From Chlorokybus atmophyticus (taxonomy: Eukaryota > Streptophyta > Chlorokybophyceae > Chlorokybales > Chlorokybaceae): 64,000 nt of DNA. How positions within the stretch are numbered: position 1 is the stretch's first letter; every line of letters begins with the position of its first letter. The position numbers were made by a program, and so were the translations under genes. The stretch is taken from contig RHPI01000810.1 in assembly GCA_009103225.1 (NCBI GenBank), positions 431,049 to 495,048 on the forward strand, in the 5' to 3' direction. Shown here in pieces: positions 46,927 to 60,511 of this stretch. The notes below the pieces were generated by a model, which was not told the DNA's origin, did not search any database, and saw only the letters and a program-made list of their open reading frames with translations.

Positions 46927-47821
46927 TGAACAAACTCTAATGTTAAACTAATGTTTGGAGTTTCCTGCTTGTACGTATATATCCATACAAATGACATGCA
47001 ATGCATTATGCACAGTGTTAATGTAAATGTATAGGCGTGTAATGCAACCTGGGCCTGGGCCAGCGTATAAGATCACCATTGCTGTCCGCTCGGGGTGTGT
47101 GCAGGCACAGCGTTTGACACGCTACTGCTCAACTTTACTGTCGTTGCATTCATCTAGCTAATAATTAGCTACCTTAAACCCCCTCAAGAGCGGCCCCTGC
47201 TCAGCTATTACTGCTCATTTACAAACGTGCTTGCAGGTTGTCATGTGCATTGTCCAATGTATGTAGCCGTGTGTGTGCGTGCCATGGTGTGTGTGACTCA
47301 AAACTTGCTCAGCGCTGACCAATACTGCACTGAGTAGCACTTTACTTTTGCGTTTGCACCGCATGCAAGACTTACGTGTTGGCACTCGAGCACTGTGTAG
47401 AGTAGTCACAGCGCTTGTTGTGGTTTAACATTATAGCTACCCACTTCAACAGCAACTGCGCTGCAATTGACTTGGCAGCACCGTGTGCAGTAGCACTCAA
47501 ATGCGTTGTCTTAGTCTTTCGCCCACTGGATGCGCCAAAGTGTAGCACTTGAACACACGGCACCGACTAACGCGAATACTACACTTGCTACCGGGTGGTA
47601 TGTACATTGAAGCTTTCAATGCCAGTCGATTTGATTGTGGTGTGGTAGCACAGCCCTGTACCTCTGTTAACGGCAGTATCTGATTGCAGTGAACACCCCT
47701 TATATGAACAAAACTGCCAAGGACATTGTGCCAGCTATAGCCTAGGTGAATGAATGGTCAGGCGTTATCATAAAAAAGGAAACACTTCCATAGCTTATAG
47801 AACAATCACCTGCGTGGTAAT

Positions 47822-47873
47822 GTGCATATAGTAACCATTCGGTTACCGTATGCACATCGGCCACTATATGCAC
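47822..47873. repeat. Overlapping alternative hairpins
   Basis: GTGCATA + GTAACC (47822-47836) can pair with GGTTAC + TATGCAC (47841-47855). The same left arm, GTGCATATAGT, is also perfectly complementary to ACTATATGCAC at 47863-47873. The two folds are mutually exclusive. No gene is adjacent; function is unknown. Confidence 0.5.
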
Positions 47874-48310
47874 GGTAACATGCTACATACTATCTCTCAT
47901 ATCGTATACCATGTGGCAGCATACAGCAACCATCATTGCCAACAATCGGTCTAGGCCTTCAACGCGAGGTGGAGAGTAAAAGTCGTTGCAGTGCCCATCG
48001 ATCTACAAACAGTGTCAGTCCCTGATAAGTTCGATTGGTTAATGTCGCCATATCAACTGTATACTACGATGACTACCGATAACCAAAGCATAACCAGTTG
48101 TGCTGCACGTGAGCACACTGTGCATTCAGCTACAAAAGTGTGTCACTTGGGCAGCTTGGCAGCTAACCGCCAAATTGCAGAATCTGTACATGCGTTGCAC
48201 GCAGGCAATTCCCTCGTCGTTCTTTTGTACACTACATTGTGTTGCAGCCTGTATTAACGTTTGTCGTCTATTGAAACCAAGTTATTGCAAGGTGCTGATG
48301 AGTGCACAGC

Positions 48311-51300
48311 TCATTGCAGCATCTTCAAGACAGTTGCTAGCGAGCTGATCGTCTCACTCGCTGCCTTCAACACTGCTTGGGAGCACCCTGGTTTGCACAT
48401 CTCCTCAATCTGCGTGGGTGAGTGGTCAGTGCAGATGACACAGTCGCGCGCAAGTTGTACCTTTGAGTGGTTGGTGTATGCCAGCCAGCGCGGCCTTCTT
48501 CGTCTTACCTCGCTTAGGGCAGACTTAACACGCTGGATGTCACCCAAGTAGTCGTTATCTTCGAGCTTGAGACACTCCAATCGGCCCTCAGCTGATGCTC
48601 CTTGGAACTGAATCGGCCCAGGGTTGCGGTACTCATCTTTAAGCATCCAACGCACCACATTCGCCTTCAAGAGTTTGAACGGGGCTTCCTGCAGCAAACG
48701 ACGAAAAAGCTTGAACACATGTGTAAGGTATCAACTTACTCCGCGCAATACCAAATTTTATTGACAGTTACACAGAGAATACAACTTGTGTTGCATGCAA
48801 CACTCCAAGAGCAGATATAATCGCAAGGTTGCATCTGCACGTATACAACGCCGCACCGTCAAAGAAACATTTGCCGAAGGCACGGCCAGACCAAGTGAGA
48901 AGGCAACCGCTGCTGGGATGCTGCTGTTATCAACACCGTCAGGGCCAAGAACTGCTGGCGTGACAGTTTCACCAGCGCGGCGCGCTCGGGTAAGGCGCAA
49001 AAGTGCTGCCAAAGGAACGCCGCCTGCCCTCCAGTCTTGTGCGGGAGCCTTAAGGTTACTCACAACAGCCAAGTACCCACCCCGGCCCTCACCGATAAGG
49101 ACGCCTGCAGCCATAGGTGCTTATCACCATGTGTATGTGCGTTGGCGGGGTCTACCAACCAGTGTGCACTTGCATGGTTGACGATGTATGATGCTCGTGC
49201 TGCCATACCTGCAGTGTAACCCAGTGCTTGCCCATAGGCACAGTCGAAGTTTGTTGGAAGGGAAGACCTGGCCTGATACCCAAAGAAGTAGCAGATCGGG
49301 CTGAATGATCCCTTGTAGCTGCCGTTCTTCTTCCAGTTCTTGAGCTCAGCATCCACGAGCTCCGCAAGCAAGCGCTCTGTTTCAATCTTTGAGAGAAGGA
49401 CGGTGCCGTCCACTTCACGCTCACCAAATAGTTGCTCCTGGAAAAAGGCAGGCAGGAAGCTCAGAACAGCACGACTCCACGGTGTCAACCGCCCTGGTGC
49501 TTCCTTCGGGTCAACACCTTCCTTCAGTAGAGCGTTGAGCTCCTGCAACCGACAAGAATTCTTAAGCAATTGCCCGCGACAGCTTTGCTGCAACCAGTTC
49601 TTATGCTGCGCACCGCTATCAAGTTGCGCATCTCTGGTATAGACTCCACCAAACCCTCAGGCAGCAGCACCATCCCAAAATTCTTGCCATGATCAGCTCT
49701 GCGAGCGATTGCATGACACAGGACCTGCCACGCAAGCCATGGGTTAGTGCAAGCCAATCACAAACTATCCGATGCAACGCTTTTAACCATGTACCTGAAC
49801 TACATCATTCAACGTCATTTGATTTGCCTCCACCTCTTCAGACACTAGCACGATGTTGGGGTGGGTCTCAAGTGCACACTCCAGTGCCTGAGATGGCATG
49901 ATCAAAGGCCGGCAAGCAATGCATGTTGTGTGTGACAACTGCCACAAGGCATTGGTACAAAGGCTTACAATGTGTGAAGGGCCTCTGCCCATAAGCCGTA
50001 TGAAGTAGTAGTACTTGAACGCGGACACCGCGTCAATACTGATGTTGCCAATCAGCTCTGAGCAGACTCGGCATGCCGTGTCAAAACCCAGGTCTGTCTC
50101 AACAAATGGGTTCCTGAGGTCGCCATCAATGGAGACTGGCACTCCAACGATGCGCGTTCGCACACCTGCACAAGTTCAACAACAGTATGCTGCTAACAAT
50201 CACTGACTGAGCGCCCCAATATCACAAAGGTATGGCAGACCGAACTCTATGATGATCCGTGGATGTGCAGTTGCAATGGGGGAATTGAGTATGAAGGTGC
50301 TCATACCCTGTGCAGCGAACCACTCCGCCAGAGATGCTGCATCTGTTTGTGTTTTAGAACCGCCAATCAGCACCAGACCGTCAAGTGACAGCTTGTCGCA
50401 CACAGCCCGAGTTGCACTGTACTCATCACGAGTCCTGTATATCCAACACAGAGAATGCTGGCATAAGCGCATGCACTGCGCTTGCTCGAGTATGCCAGCC
50501 TCTTGCACAAGCATCCGTGTTACATCACGCACGCATGACACCACACGAACTCATCGTGCAAATTGTATGCTGACCTTATGCGGTCGATAGTGCGTCCCAG
50601 AAGGTCGTAACCGCCTTGGTTTCGGTAGAGGGCCAGCATCTGCGTTGACATTGCCAACTTGACAAGCTTGTTGTTCAATCAGCAGAGCAGAAAGGCATTG
50701 CGAGGAGCCCCGCGCATGGGTGATGGCAGTGTACCCACCTCGTCAGTAACTTCTACATACTTGGAGCTGAAAAGCCCCTCGGTGCCTTGCAAAAACCCGA
50801 TGACAGCGCTGCCTGCATGAGCGATGCATGCATCAAGCGTGCACGACGAGATTGCCATTGTGATAAAGTAGGGGCCATTGAACGGCATCACTGAAAGCAT
50901 GCATGAACTCCAATACCTGGTCGCGAGGAGCGCAGAAAATCGTAGAGGCCAGCAACCACATTGTGTCCACCTGGGCTTTGACGTCCGCAAAACACGATTC
51001 CAACCCGCAGTGGCTGAGACTGCTTGCGTGGGGTTGTGATAGTCACCTGACATACGTGACAGTTGAGTTGCATTCAGAAATCAGATTGCAGGTTCAACAA
51101 GTAACCACAAGGTGCCATCGCAAGAAGCAAACAGTGTAGATTTTGGTATAGCAATGCGGGGCAAGATCTATCGGCACCTACCAGACGTTGTAGCAACTGT
51201 GCTGTACTCACTCACGTATGCAGTGGCCAGGTTGCGCGTGTGTAAGCTGCATACGAAGCACATGCATGCTGCAGCCGACTACTCACCCAAAACTCCCTTG

Positions 51301-52227
51301 ACCATGCAAGAGCTACTCATGCATCCTGTTGTATGCTGCATTCATTGTTGGGGTGGCATGCATGCACGCCTGCATGTTACGCCGCACTGTCTTGCAGGCC
51401 TGCATACAGGCTCTGTAGAGGACAAGGTGGCGCTGCATGACATGCATGCATGCATGCATGCATGCATGTATCCCTGCAGGCTATGCCTGTCATGCATTGC
51501 CTTGGCCCTGGAGCCTGTATGGAGGAGCAATGACAGAGTACAATGCACACATTGCACCTCGCATCGCTAGTATAATGCAACCACACGCACAAACAGCAGG
51601 GCAAAGAACCAGCACCTGACACAGCCATGCAAGTAGCCATTACTGCTATAGCTGCCGACCTTGCCCCTACCTCGTGCTCGCCGTCCTTCCTGTGCTCAAT
51701 CCCGCTTTGTAAGCTGACCACAGGCAGGCCATACGTGTGAGGGAAGGCGCGTCGGATGGCAGACTCGTCCTCGGGCGTCGTCACAACGGCAGTGCCTCCT
51801 TCTACGGCGGTCACGGCGGCGTCCTCCAGCACCGTCGGCAGTGGCGGCTGGTACTTGCTTCTTGCCAGCTGCTCGAGACAAGGCAGCGTGTGAATGCATC
51901 CGCCATGACGTAGCAGCAGATATGGGAAAAGTAGAAGCCATTGCACACAAACAGGAAATGCACGCTTGCGCTGTGCATTGCATATTCTGGCCATTGGCAG
52001 CAGAAAGCCACTGCGCCCGCAGTTGGCAACCCTAAAGCTGCCATGAAGGTACACAGACTCCATGCAGATCAAGCTGCATTACTACCAGCATGCCAGCTGG
52101 CCTTCCAGCTACATGCTCAGCAGCAACTAACCAACAACAACCAACAACCATGCACCTGGACGTCGCTGAGGAAGCGAGCGTCCCGATCGCGCCCTGGCCA
52201 GTCGCTGACATTCATGATTGCCGGCAT
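48311..52227 (-). CDS. PPi-dependent fructose-6-phosphate 1-phosphotransferase, beta (catalytic) subunit
   Basis: PFP reversibly phosphorylates fructose 6-phosphate with pyrophosphate in the cytosol. Exons from the start: 52156-52227, 51671-51868, 50917-51046, 50739-50812, 50575-50639, 50307-50434, 49969-50165, 49795-49887, 49614-49724, 49209-49542, about 48930-49104, 48509-48688, 48311-48409; about 620 aa. [63 protein letters not shown] and [14 protein letters not shown] all match the beta rather than the alpha subunit. The pyrophosphate-specific loop reads GGSKTQTDA. The catalytic block is SIDGD where land plants usually have TLNGD. The C-terminus ([13 protein letters not shown]) is beta-like. 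The donor of the penultimate intron is unresolved. The start is the first of two nearby Mets. It is divergent from the coiled-coil gene and otherwise intact. Confidence 0.93.
51441..51468. repeat. (CATG)n microsatellite in PFP beta intron
   Basis: Seven CATG units run without interruption inside the second intron of the PFP beta gene. CATG-rich sequence is frequent in the introns of this window. Confidence 0.8.
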
Positions 52228-52591
52228 TGTCACCCACCACCACCCCCGCCCCCGCCACCCCCGCCACGTCTGCCCCCGCCCCCGCCCCCGCTTGCTGACT
52301 TTCGGATAGACTCTGCCAACAGTGCTTTGGAGTTAATCCGACGTCAGCACCCCGCTCAGAGGATATTTCCGGCTTGGCTCTAGTGCCTAAGCACAAGCAG
52401 TGCAAGCTGATTCGCACAGCTTGTGCAACTGGCACTGCTAGGGTTTGAATTGCTGCAGTGGCAGTGGAGTGCATTGGCTGCAGTAACGGCTTCTTCTTGT
52501 AGTGAACGGCCCTGGCGGCGACGGTGGCGGGCATGGGGGCGGCCGCCGGCGCTGTTGTTGAAGGTGGTACAGGTATGGGAGTGGTTCTTGT
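52228..52591. promoter_or_regulatory. Divergent promoter, PFP beta / coiled-coil gene, with telo-box-like motif
   Basis: Only 364 bp separate two opposite start codons. TAGGGTTT at 52439-52446 is the reverse complement of AAACCCTA, the telo-box core. A C-rich (CCCCCGCC)n tract flanks the PFP start. A shared bidirectional promoter is inferred from spacing. Confidence 0.5.
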
Positions 52592-55500
52592 ATGAGTGGT
52601 GCGATGATAAGTATGTCAAAGGGTGGAGACGGTAGTGGTCAGATGGACGGAGAGGATGTGGACCCGGTGGCGCTGCGGGCGCGCCTGGCTGAGGACGAGC
52701 TTGCTACCATGCAAGTCATCATCGGCCAGATGCAGGTAAGGACAGTTAACTTGATGCTACACAATCTAGGCGATTGTACTTAGTAGCGCCTTTCATGTAC
52801 CAATCGCCTGGTGAGCCGTAGGCACACTTGGCCCCCCCAAGGTATCGCGTCTGCGTGATGTGGCTCTTGGGGCTTCCTGCTTCGCGCTCGCGGATTTGTC
52901 TGCTTGCTTGCCTTTAGAGTTTGTTGGGAGCAACGCGCACATCCATAACACGCGTGGAAGTTTGCATTTGACAAGAAATTGCCCATGCAGCAATGTGTCA
53001 AGCAACTTTTTTTGCGTTCTGCAGTCCGCTTTGGAAGCATCCCACGCATCGCAAGTACGCACCACGACGATGCAACAGCAAAGAGCGCAGACTTTGGCGT
53101 TGGAGCTCACTACCGCCCGCCGTGCAGCAGACCGTCTCACTGCCATGCACGCCGAGCAGGAAAGCCGCATGGAGCAACTTCGCATCCGCTTGCACCAACT
53201 GCAGGTACATCGACAGACAGCACTGAGCGCTGACAGCCTGTGATCTTGGCACTGACTGGATGACCTTGTTCCTTCAGCTCAGTGGCGATGGCATTGATGC
53301 TCAGAGCGAGCAGCATAAATTGCTTCAGCAGGTGACTCTGTCATGGGAGCTGCGGAAGTCCCTTGAGAGACGCATGATGGAATATCAAGAGGTCGCTGAG
53401 GAAAGGAGCTCTAGGTTAGTGGGTTGTTGAAGCAACACTGCATGCGTCGAGTATAGTCGCATTGCCCCATCTCAAAAGGCTGTACATGAGTATTGGAACT
53501 GCGAGGTGCAATGCAGGTGTGCTGCAATGGAAACAGAAGTGTATGCGGCAACAAGGGCGCTTGCTGATGCCGATGCACGCGTTGCTGCAATGGACGAGAC
53601 GTGGAAGGCAGGAGCTCAGGAGCTAGAAGAAGCTCGTGCTGAGATTAGACAGAGTCAATACAGCATGCAGGAGTTAGCTGCCACAAATGTTGAGCTGCAG
53701 CAGGTGCGATCCTGAATGCCCAGGTAGCAACTGATAGCGCATTGCTGACACATACAGAAACTGGTTGCAGACACTGCAGCAGCAACAAGCCGAGGTTGTT
53801 GCACTTCGCTCAGCTGCTCACAAGCACCGTGTCCAACACTTCCACGAGTTGAACAGGTAACTCATTGCGGTGCCTACAGAAGTAGTGCAGGTAGTAGTGT
53901 TGGCCATGTGGTTGTTGGCCAGACTCAATTATCACTGCAGGTTGCGTGAGCAGTTGTTTGCGACCACATGGCAAGCCAAAGCAGGGCTACTTGAGGACAC
54001 CTTGCGCAGCAACTTCTTGCCACGCAGTTTACGAACATCGCACAACAACAATTTCGTTCCTAACAAGTTGAACTCTCTGTTGGACCACCTTGTGAACAGT
54101 GAAGCGACTGGTCGCACCGAACAGTTTGCGCAACTTGTTCGTGAAGGTCAGCATGCAGTGTGGGCGCACGTACATAGACGGATTACTTTGGGTTGCTAAC
54201 ACTTGCAACATGCGCAGGGCAAGCAGCTTTATCAAAATCTCAACAGGAGAGAGAACAGCTGCAAGCTGAGCGCGATGCAGTTGTGGTAGGTATGGCACTT
54301 TTGCCATGGCTGTCAGTTGCAAACCTGCATGCTATCCTTGGTCAACAACCAGTGTTTCATGTAGAGTCGTTCAGCGAGCCTGGAACAGTCCATTGATACC
54401 TACGCAAATGAGTTGACGGTGGTCAAGACTGAACTAGCGCAGAGTATAGCAGCAGCAGCTGTCTGGCGTGCAAGTGCTGATCAGCAGTGGAGCCGCCAGC
54501 TGCATTTATGCCAGCAAAGGGTGAGTCTGTTACCTGTCTACTTTTTATACAAGGCAACCCATCCTGCTTGCATAGGCAGGTATTTGTGCAAGTGATGTGG
54601 GGTCTGCCATAAAGCATGCAAGACGGGTAGTGTCCTGCAAGGTGTTGTGTTTACCCCCTGGCCAACTCAGGTTCAGCGACTGGAGTCTCAGCTCAGCGAG
54701 ACACGAAGCCACCTGCATAATGCAGAGGCTGCAAAGCACGCTGCTGAGCAGAGGGCTGAAATAGACCAGATGCGTGCTGAAGCACTTTCTCGTCGCTTAC
54801 GAAGTATTGGTGTTGAAGGACTCTTACGTCCAATTGTTGACCATCCGAAACCAGGTATGGTTGGTGGGCAGCAAGAAGTCACCTAGAGTTGCTTGTCTGC
54901 AGGCTGCTAACATGGTACTGAGACCACTGGATGTGTTGATGAAGAAGAAGAAGAACCTACACAAGTGCAAAGACCTGACAGCGAATTGCTGGAAAGGTTG
55001 CGGCATGCAGAGCGCAGCAGAGATATAGCGTATTCAAGGGCGAACGGCCTTCAGCAGGTTGGTATCTTGCTGTCGCATGCATTTCTTGCTGAAGTGTAAG
55101 TGCTGCTGACTCAAAAAGTGTTACGTCTGCCAGGTAGCGGAGGAGCTGGAGTCTGAATTGCTGACTGTTTTGGAGGCTGCCACCCGCGAGGCGGACGCGC
55201 GAGCTGCATCAGATACCGCAGCGCATCAGCTGCATGCCCAGCTGTCAGATCAGAAAACCCAAGTGCTGGCCCTACGCGAGAGCTGCATGGCTTTGCAGCT
55301 GAAGGTGAGACGATGTATTCGCGATGTACGTAATCGCATCACTTGCTCTCAAGTGATGCAACTGACGATATTGGTGGCTTGTGCTTGAGGCAGGTGGAAG
55401 CACTGGACGCGCAATCACCTAAGGAGGTATTTACTTCTCAGCAAGTTGAAGGACTGTTGGTTGAGGTATGATCTGCGGAAGGTTGGTGCATGCGAAATGC

Positions 55501-58500
55501 TAGTGATGTGATTGCTTGCCACTTCCATGTCAATTTGAACCCTTAAGCACAGTACGTCACCATCCCAAGTCAACAACCCATGTAAAGTGTAATTCCCTGT
55601 ACAGGCAGAATGCATCAAGCAGGAGGCCATGGAAGAGCTTGCGGCTGCCCACACTGCACAGCTCACACAGCTCAATGCTCAGCTTGACGAGATCTTGAGT
55701 GCCGCCATGACTATTGCTGCAACTGAAGCTCAGCAGGTATGCCTGGTTGGCTGATATGGTCGACCTGTTGTGCGTATGCTTATGTGGCTGCCACATATTG
55801 TGTGGTTGTCTTTGCTCAGGCTGAGGCGAGTTTGGAGCATTCTCAACGGCTGGTCGTGAAACACGCTTCGCTCAGCTTGACACAGCTGACCAAGGTGCTT
55901 TTATCTCTAGCAAAGAGTCTGATTCTCAGGACATTGTGCCAACATATTGCTTGCAGGAAGTGATGACCTTGCGCGCTCACAACAGCCGCCTGCAACAGCG
56001 GCTACGCGCTTTACAAGTATCACTTGGGCAAACTCCACAGGCTGATACCAATGGGGATGCAGCACACCCACAACAGCGGCCAATGCTCACCATGGCACTT
56101 GTCCAGCCGCTGTCTCGTGCACATTACAAAGAGGAGCTACAGGGCTTGTGTCAAGCGCTGATGACACAGCTTGATAGCATCAGAGTCACCGCAAGCGAGA
56201 CAGCTGTCATGCGTGCAACACTGCAAGTGCTTACCGATGCAATGTTGTCCCTTGATCCTCAATTGAGATCCGAACCGCGCACTGATGCTGCGATTCAGAC
56301 CGAACACGCTGTAGTAATCAACACGAGTGTTATGACCAATGAAAGCAGTTCAGACTTTGAGGTGAAGCTGAGCAAACTCAAAGACCGCTGCACTGCAGCT
56401 AGTGCCAAACTCTCTGTGGCTGAGAACAAGGTCTCAACACTGGCCGCTCACGAGCAAGATCTGAAGTCACGCCTGCAACACAGCGCGCAAGCAATGCAAG
56501 CTGCAGAGGTGGAGCTGCAAAAGTGTAAGGCGGAGTTGACACGACAGAAGCGCATGCTTGGCGACACAGAACATGCACTCTCAGGTGGGTCATGTGTGAC
56601 TGAGTTTGCCGTATGTAGACGTTATCGTGTGGTGTACAAGGCGGTGCGACAGTTGCGCATTGCCTCTGAATGCACTCTTCGTGGCTTCTCATGCTCATGA
56701 CAAGGCCACTTAGTTGCAAGCATGGAGGCATACACAGAGTGGGTTCAATCCCTTGCACAGAGTCCAAGACAGCACATGCGGCGGCTTGCGCAAAGCTACA
56801 GCAACTGGCAGCCGAGCATGAAAAACTCAAGGCAGAGAATGCGGCTGGTGTAGCAAGCAATGCTGCCGGCGTTCAAGACTTGCAGCAAAGACTGCTAGGG
56901 GTTGACAAGAAGCTGGCGGAGGAACGTGAAACTCACCTTGCAATGGTGAGTCGTATTACTGGTGGATCTCAATGCATGGATCTCAATGCAGACATACTAG
57001 GCATCTGTGTTGTGCACACTGAGCATACATACTAACACAACTGATTACACAAACGCCATTGTGCTGTGCAAGTCACCTTTAGAGTACATTGTGCAGGTTG
57101 CAGCCTTGCGTGGTACACTGGTTGGAGTGGAGACGCAAGCATCCGAGCAGAAGCAGCAACTGGCGCACGCGAGCTCACAGCTGGCTGCCTTGTCACAGCA
57201 CAATGCAACTCTCAAGCAGCAGCTTAGACTGCAATGCAAGAGAGCGCACACGCAGCGCAAACAGCTCAAGGCTCAGTACTCTTCTCATCTCAAGACCATG
57301 CATGCCCAGCTCAAGGAGCTATCTGCAAGGTTTTATGCTGCCGACAAGCGTGTGGAGACATTGGGCGGGTGTGTCAGCGTGTACATATGCAAGCACGAGG
57401 AAGCCATGGGCAATGCAGAGCTCTTATCGAGGCAAGCGCAGGAGTTTGAGGCGCATCTTGTGGATGTTGAGAGGGTGAGCTCCGCATTCGGGCAAGAGCT
57501 TGAGGATCTGAGTGCCAAGCACCTGGCCGCATTCAAGCGTGTCAGCGAGTCCTTTCTTCTCAAAGAGGAGGCGTGTAAACGGCTTGCTACGGAAGTTGAT
57601 GACATCAGGAGCGCCTATCAGCAGGAAACAACTGCTCTAAGGAATAGCAATGTGCGCCAAGGCGAAGTGCATGCTGCAGAGGTGGCAAAGCTGCTAGACC
57701 ATTGTGAGCGCACCACGCGTGCGTGCGATAAAGAACGGAAGATGTTGTTGTGCCAGCATGAAGGGTTGCTGCGTGAGCTGCAGCTGAAACACTCTGAAGA
57801 AGCGCAGGCTTGGAGGGACCAAGTGGCTTCTCTCACAGCCAAGTTGACGGCTGCATCGGAGGTGCACAGCGCAGACGGGATGGCGACAAACCTACGCGTA
57901 TCAGCAGCTGAGTCGCGTGCAGATGTGGCTGAGCGGGAAGCCGAAGCTTGCCGAGCCGCCTGCACGGAAGAGTTCCAGCGATTGCAGATGGAGTTCGCAC
58001 GCTATCGGCGTGTCAAACAGCATGAAGTTGAACTGCTTGAGAAGCGTATGGTGGACTTGATTCAGCAAACGTCACTAGGTAGTGATGACGACGATCCGGA
58101 GCCCGCCAAAGGTCCACGGAAGAAAAGAACGGCGAAGAGCAAAGGTCTCAATGGGTTAAGGCCAGATGAGGTCAAGAAAGATCAGATTGGTATCCGCAGC
58201 CTCGTCATCAGTAGCGACGATGCCACCAGTGGATCTGAGACCTTGTCCTCACCTGCATCAGCTGATACTCATGTACACAGTGAGGCGGGTTGGCTGCAGC
58301 ACGTGCACAGTTTCGTCAATAATATTCGCGCCTTGACAGACTGTGAAGCAGTAGCCGCGTCTGAACGCCAGCTGTCGCTGTTGAGCGCAGAACTGCAGCG
58401 CACAAGGCAGCAGCTGGCAGACAGCAAGGCTGCGCGCAAGCAGCTGCTAGCATCCCAACAACGCATGCAGTCTGCGGAACGCATTGCTGCGCATCGAATA

Positions 58501-60443
58501 CAAGAGCTGGAAGCACAGCTTGCAACAGCAAGTGCAGGATTGAATGTGCACGAGAAAGGACTGCTCGAGAGTGCATTGCACACTTGTCAGGTAGACCAAG
58601 CAGATTTGGCATGTTGCCTTCTACTGCATGTGTGCATGGGTATTGTCTGTGCTTGTGCTCTGATACTGTCTCGCACAGGAATCCCTTCGTGCAGCAAAGG
58701 CGGATTGTGCACGTCGACAGGCTTTGCTTACTGCGCGAGAGTCTGAGTTGAATGCTGCTATTGCAATGTTAGGCACAGAAAGGGACAAGTGGCAAGGCGC
58801 TGAAGAGGCGCTGGCCAGGGCCAAGCTTACCATCAATCGCAAGGCAAGCCAGCATAAGCTAGGCACAGATGCAACACCTGACTCAGTGCGCTCTTCTCTG
58901 ATGACAACTCCGACTGTGGCTGTATTGTATTCTCTGGCTGCGCTTGCAGGACAATGCTATACAGAACTTGAAGCTCAAGTCGGAGGGCATGCCTGTCAGT
59001 GAGGCTGTGAACATGTCTGAGCAGCTGAGAGCAGCAGAAACGCGCTTGCGGGAGCTTCACGCGACTTGCATGCTCAAGGTCAGAACTCGCAGTACAGCTT
59101 ATGCCAATTTCATCGACAATTTTACGGAAACGGGCTTACGGTTGGACTTTGCACAGGAGTCGCTCATACGCGAGCTTAAGGCACAAATTGAGTTCCATAC
59201 CAGGCAGGCTGCGGCGGCACTGAAAGCAACGGAGGCCGCAGAACAAAATGGTATCCAGGGACGCACCTGCTGTACGTGCTTGTGGTTGTGTAGCGCAACA
59301 GCTCACCATACCCCTCTCGTGCAGGTGCTGCTGTGCGGAGATGGCGTGCAGAGAGTGCGCGCCGAGAGAAGGCGCAGCAAATGCTGCAGGCCACTTTAGA
59401 TGCGACTCGCAAGGTTGGTGTGTGGCATGTGTTCTGGTAGGCACACACACGTCAAATGACTGGTGATGTGGACAACTACCCCTCTCATGCAGGAGCTGGC
59501 AACATTGCGTGAAGCATCGGAGGCGGCTGCACTTGAGGAAAGCAAGTTAAAGACCAGCACAGGTAACATCTGCGTATATTGAGTCAACTTTGCGGTAACA
59601 ATGCCTCTGCATTTGTGCCAGTTGTTGGTATTCTCAAAGTATCTCGGTTTATTGCCGGTCGCATTCTCTCATACTTGTTTCTCAATCAACTTTCGTTAGT
59701 CATGCGCTGCAGGGCTTGTATCTACTCTCACGTGCGTGGTGTGCTCCAGACCAGCAGGTTTCGGTGCTGGCTTCCCGCATCGCTGCACTCTGCAGTGCTT
59801 GCAAAGCAGCAATCAGGCTTCTTCTGCACGCGATGGCGCTTGTTAGAAGGAGGGGACCAGAGTTGACTACGGATGATGGCACTTTGGGAATAGCAGCTAA
59901 GGCACGGGCCATTGCCAAAATTGTTGACTTCTCGCCAGATGAGGTGGGCATGTGTATGCAAATTGCGTTTGCATGCTTGCAAAAGTCCGCAACATGTTTG
60001 CTGTAGCATTGAGATACAACATTATGGAGTTTGGAAGTTTGTTGCCTTAGGCTTAATGGTCTGGGAACTTGTTTTTGACCACGTGCTGCACTCTGTCTAG
60101 TCAAGCTGCATGCTACCGCAAGCAACAACTGCCATAACCTAATCACTATGTTCAACCTCTCAACATCAGCGCCACATCAAGCCCGCATTCACAGGTGTTG
60201 GACATCATGCAGCCGTCAAGAGGTCCTTCCGCAGCGCAGGTGTTCCTGTTGGAGCAGGCGGAGGCTCTCTGCGACCGCATAAAAATGGCAAAGTGGCAGA
60301 CTGGTGAGTCCTTCAGCGAGCAGCTGCTGGGTGTCGTGCGCAGTCTCGAGCAGGAGTTGAGGCGCGTAGAGGGTGAAGGAGGGGACGCGTGCGGGCGTAT
60401 GCAGCATAATGCGCATAGACATGTGGGGATCCCCGTAGAGTGA
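52592..60443 (+). CDS. Large coiled-coil protein of unknown function
   Basis: About 24 exons and roughly 1740 aa, almost entirely heptad-type coiled coil rich in Ala, Gln, Glu, Leu and Arg. Exons include 52592-52735, 53025-53204, 53278-53414, 53517-53703, 53941-54146, 54671-54854, 55134-55304, 55957-56584, 57097-58590 (498 codons) and 60195-60443. Within the long exon an acidic SDDDDPEP patch next to KGPRKKRTAKSKG (58081-58143) could be a nuclear signal or a flexible linker. No enzymatic or membrane domain is visible. Its size and composition resemble centrosomal/basal-body or cytoskeletal scaffold proteins, but I cannot place it in a named family. The exon near 54930-55057 has an unresolved acceptor, and the intron at 58844 may use a GC donor (AAG|GCAAGC). 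It ends 68 bp from the convergent neighbour. Confidence 0.8.
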
Positions 60444-60511
60444 TGCGGCGTGTACTGCGTGTAGCAATATTGTATATACACTGAGGGTACTGTTGGTGGT
60501 GCGAAAGGCCG

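Larger units (their letters stand above)
42816..48310. other. AT-rich gene-poor spacer with repeats and foldbacks
   Basis: No gene is supported over 5.5 kb. The frame at 43191-43487 (98 aa) is open but resembles nothing I know. The Arg/Ser-rich minus-strand frame at 44746-45225 translates a CT-rich low-complexity tract. The region is notable for hairpins at 43736, 46891 and 47822, a TA microsatellite and a short tandem duplication, each listed separately. The last part holds the 3' flank of the PFP beta gene. Confidence 0.5.

Noticed and set aside
51437-51470. CRISPR-like or regulatory array from repeated CATG
   Set aside because: It is a simple tetranucleotide repeat in an intron, with no spacers.
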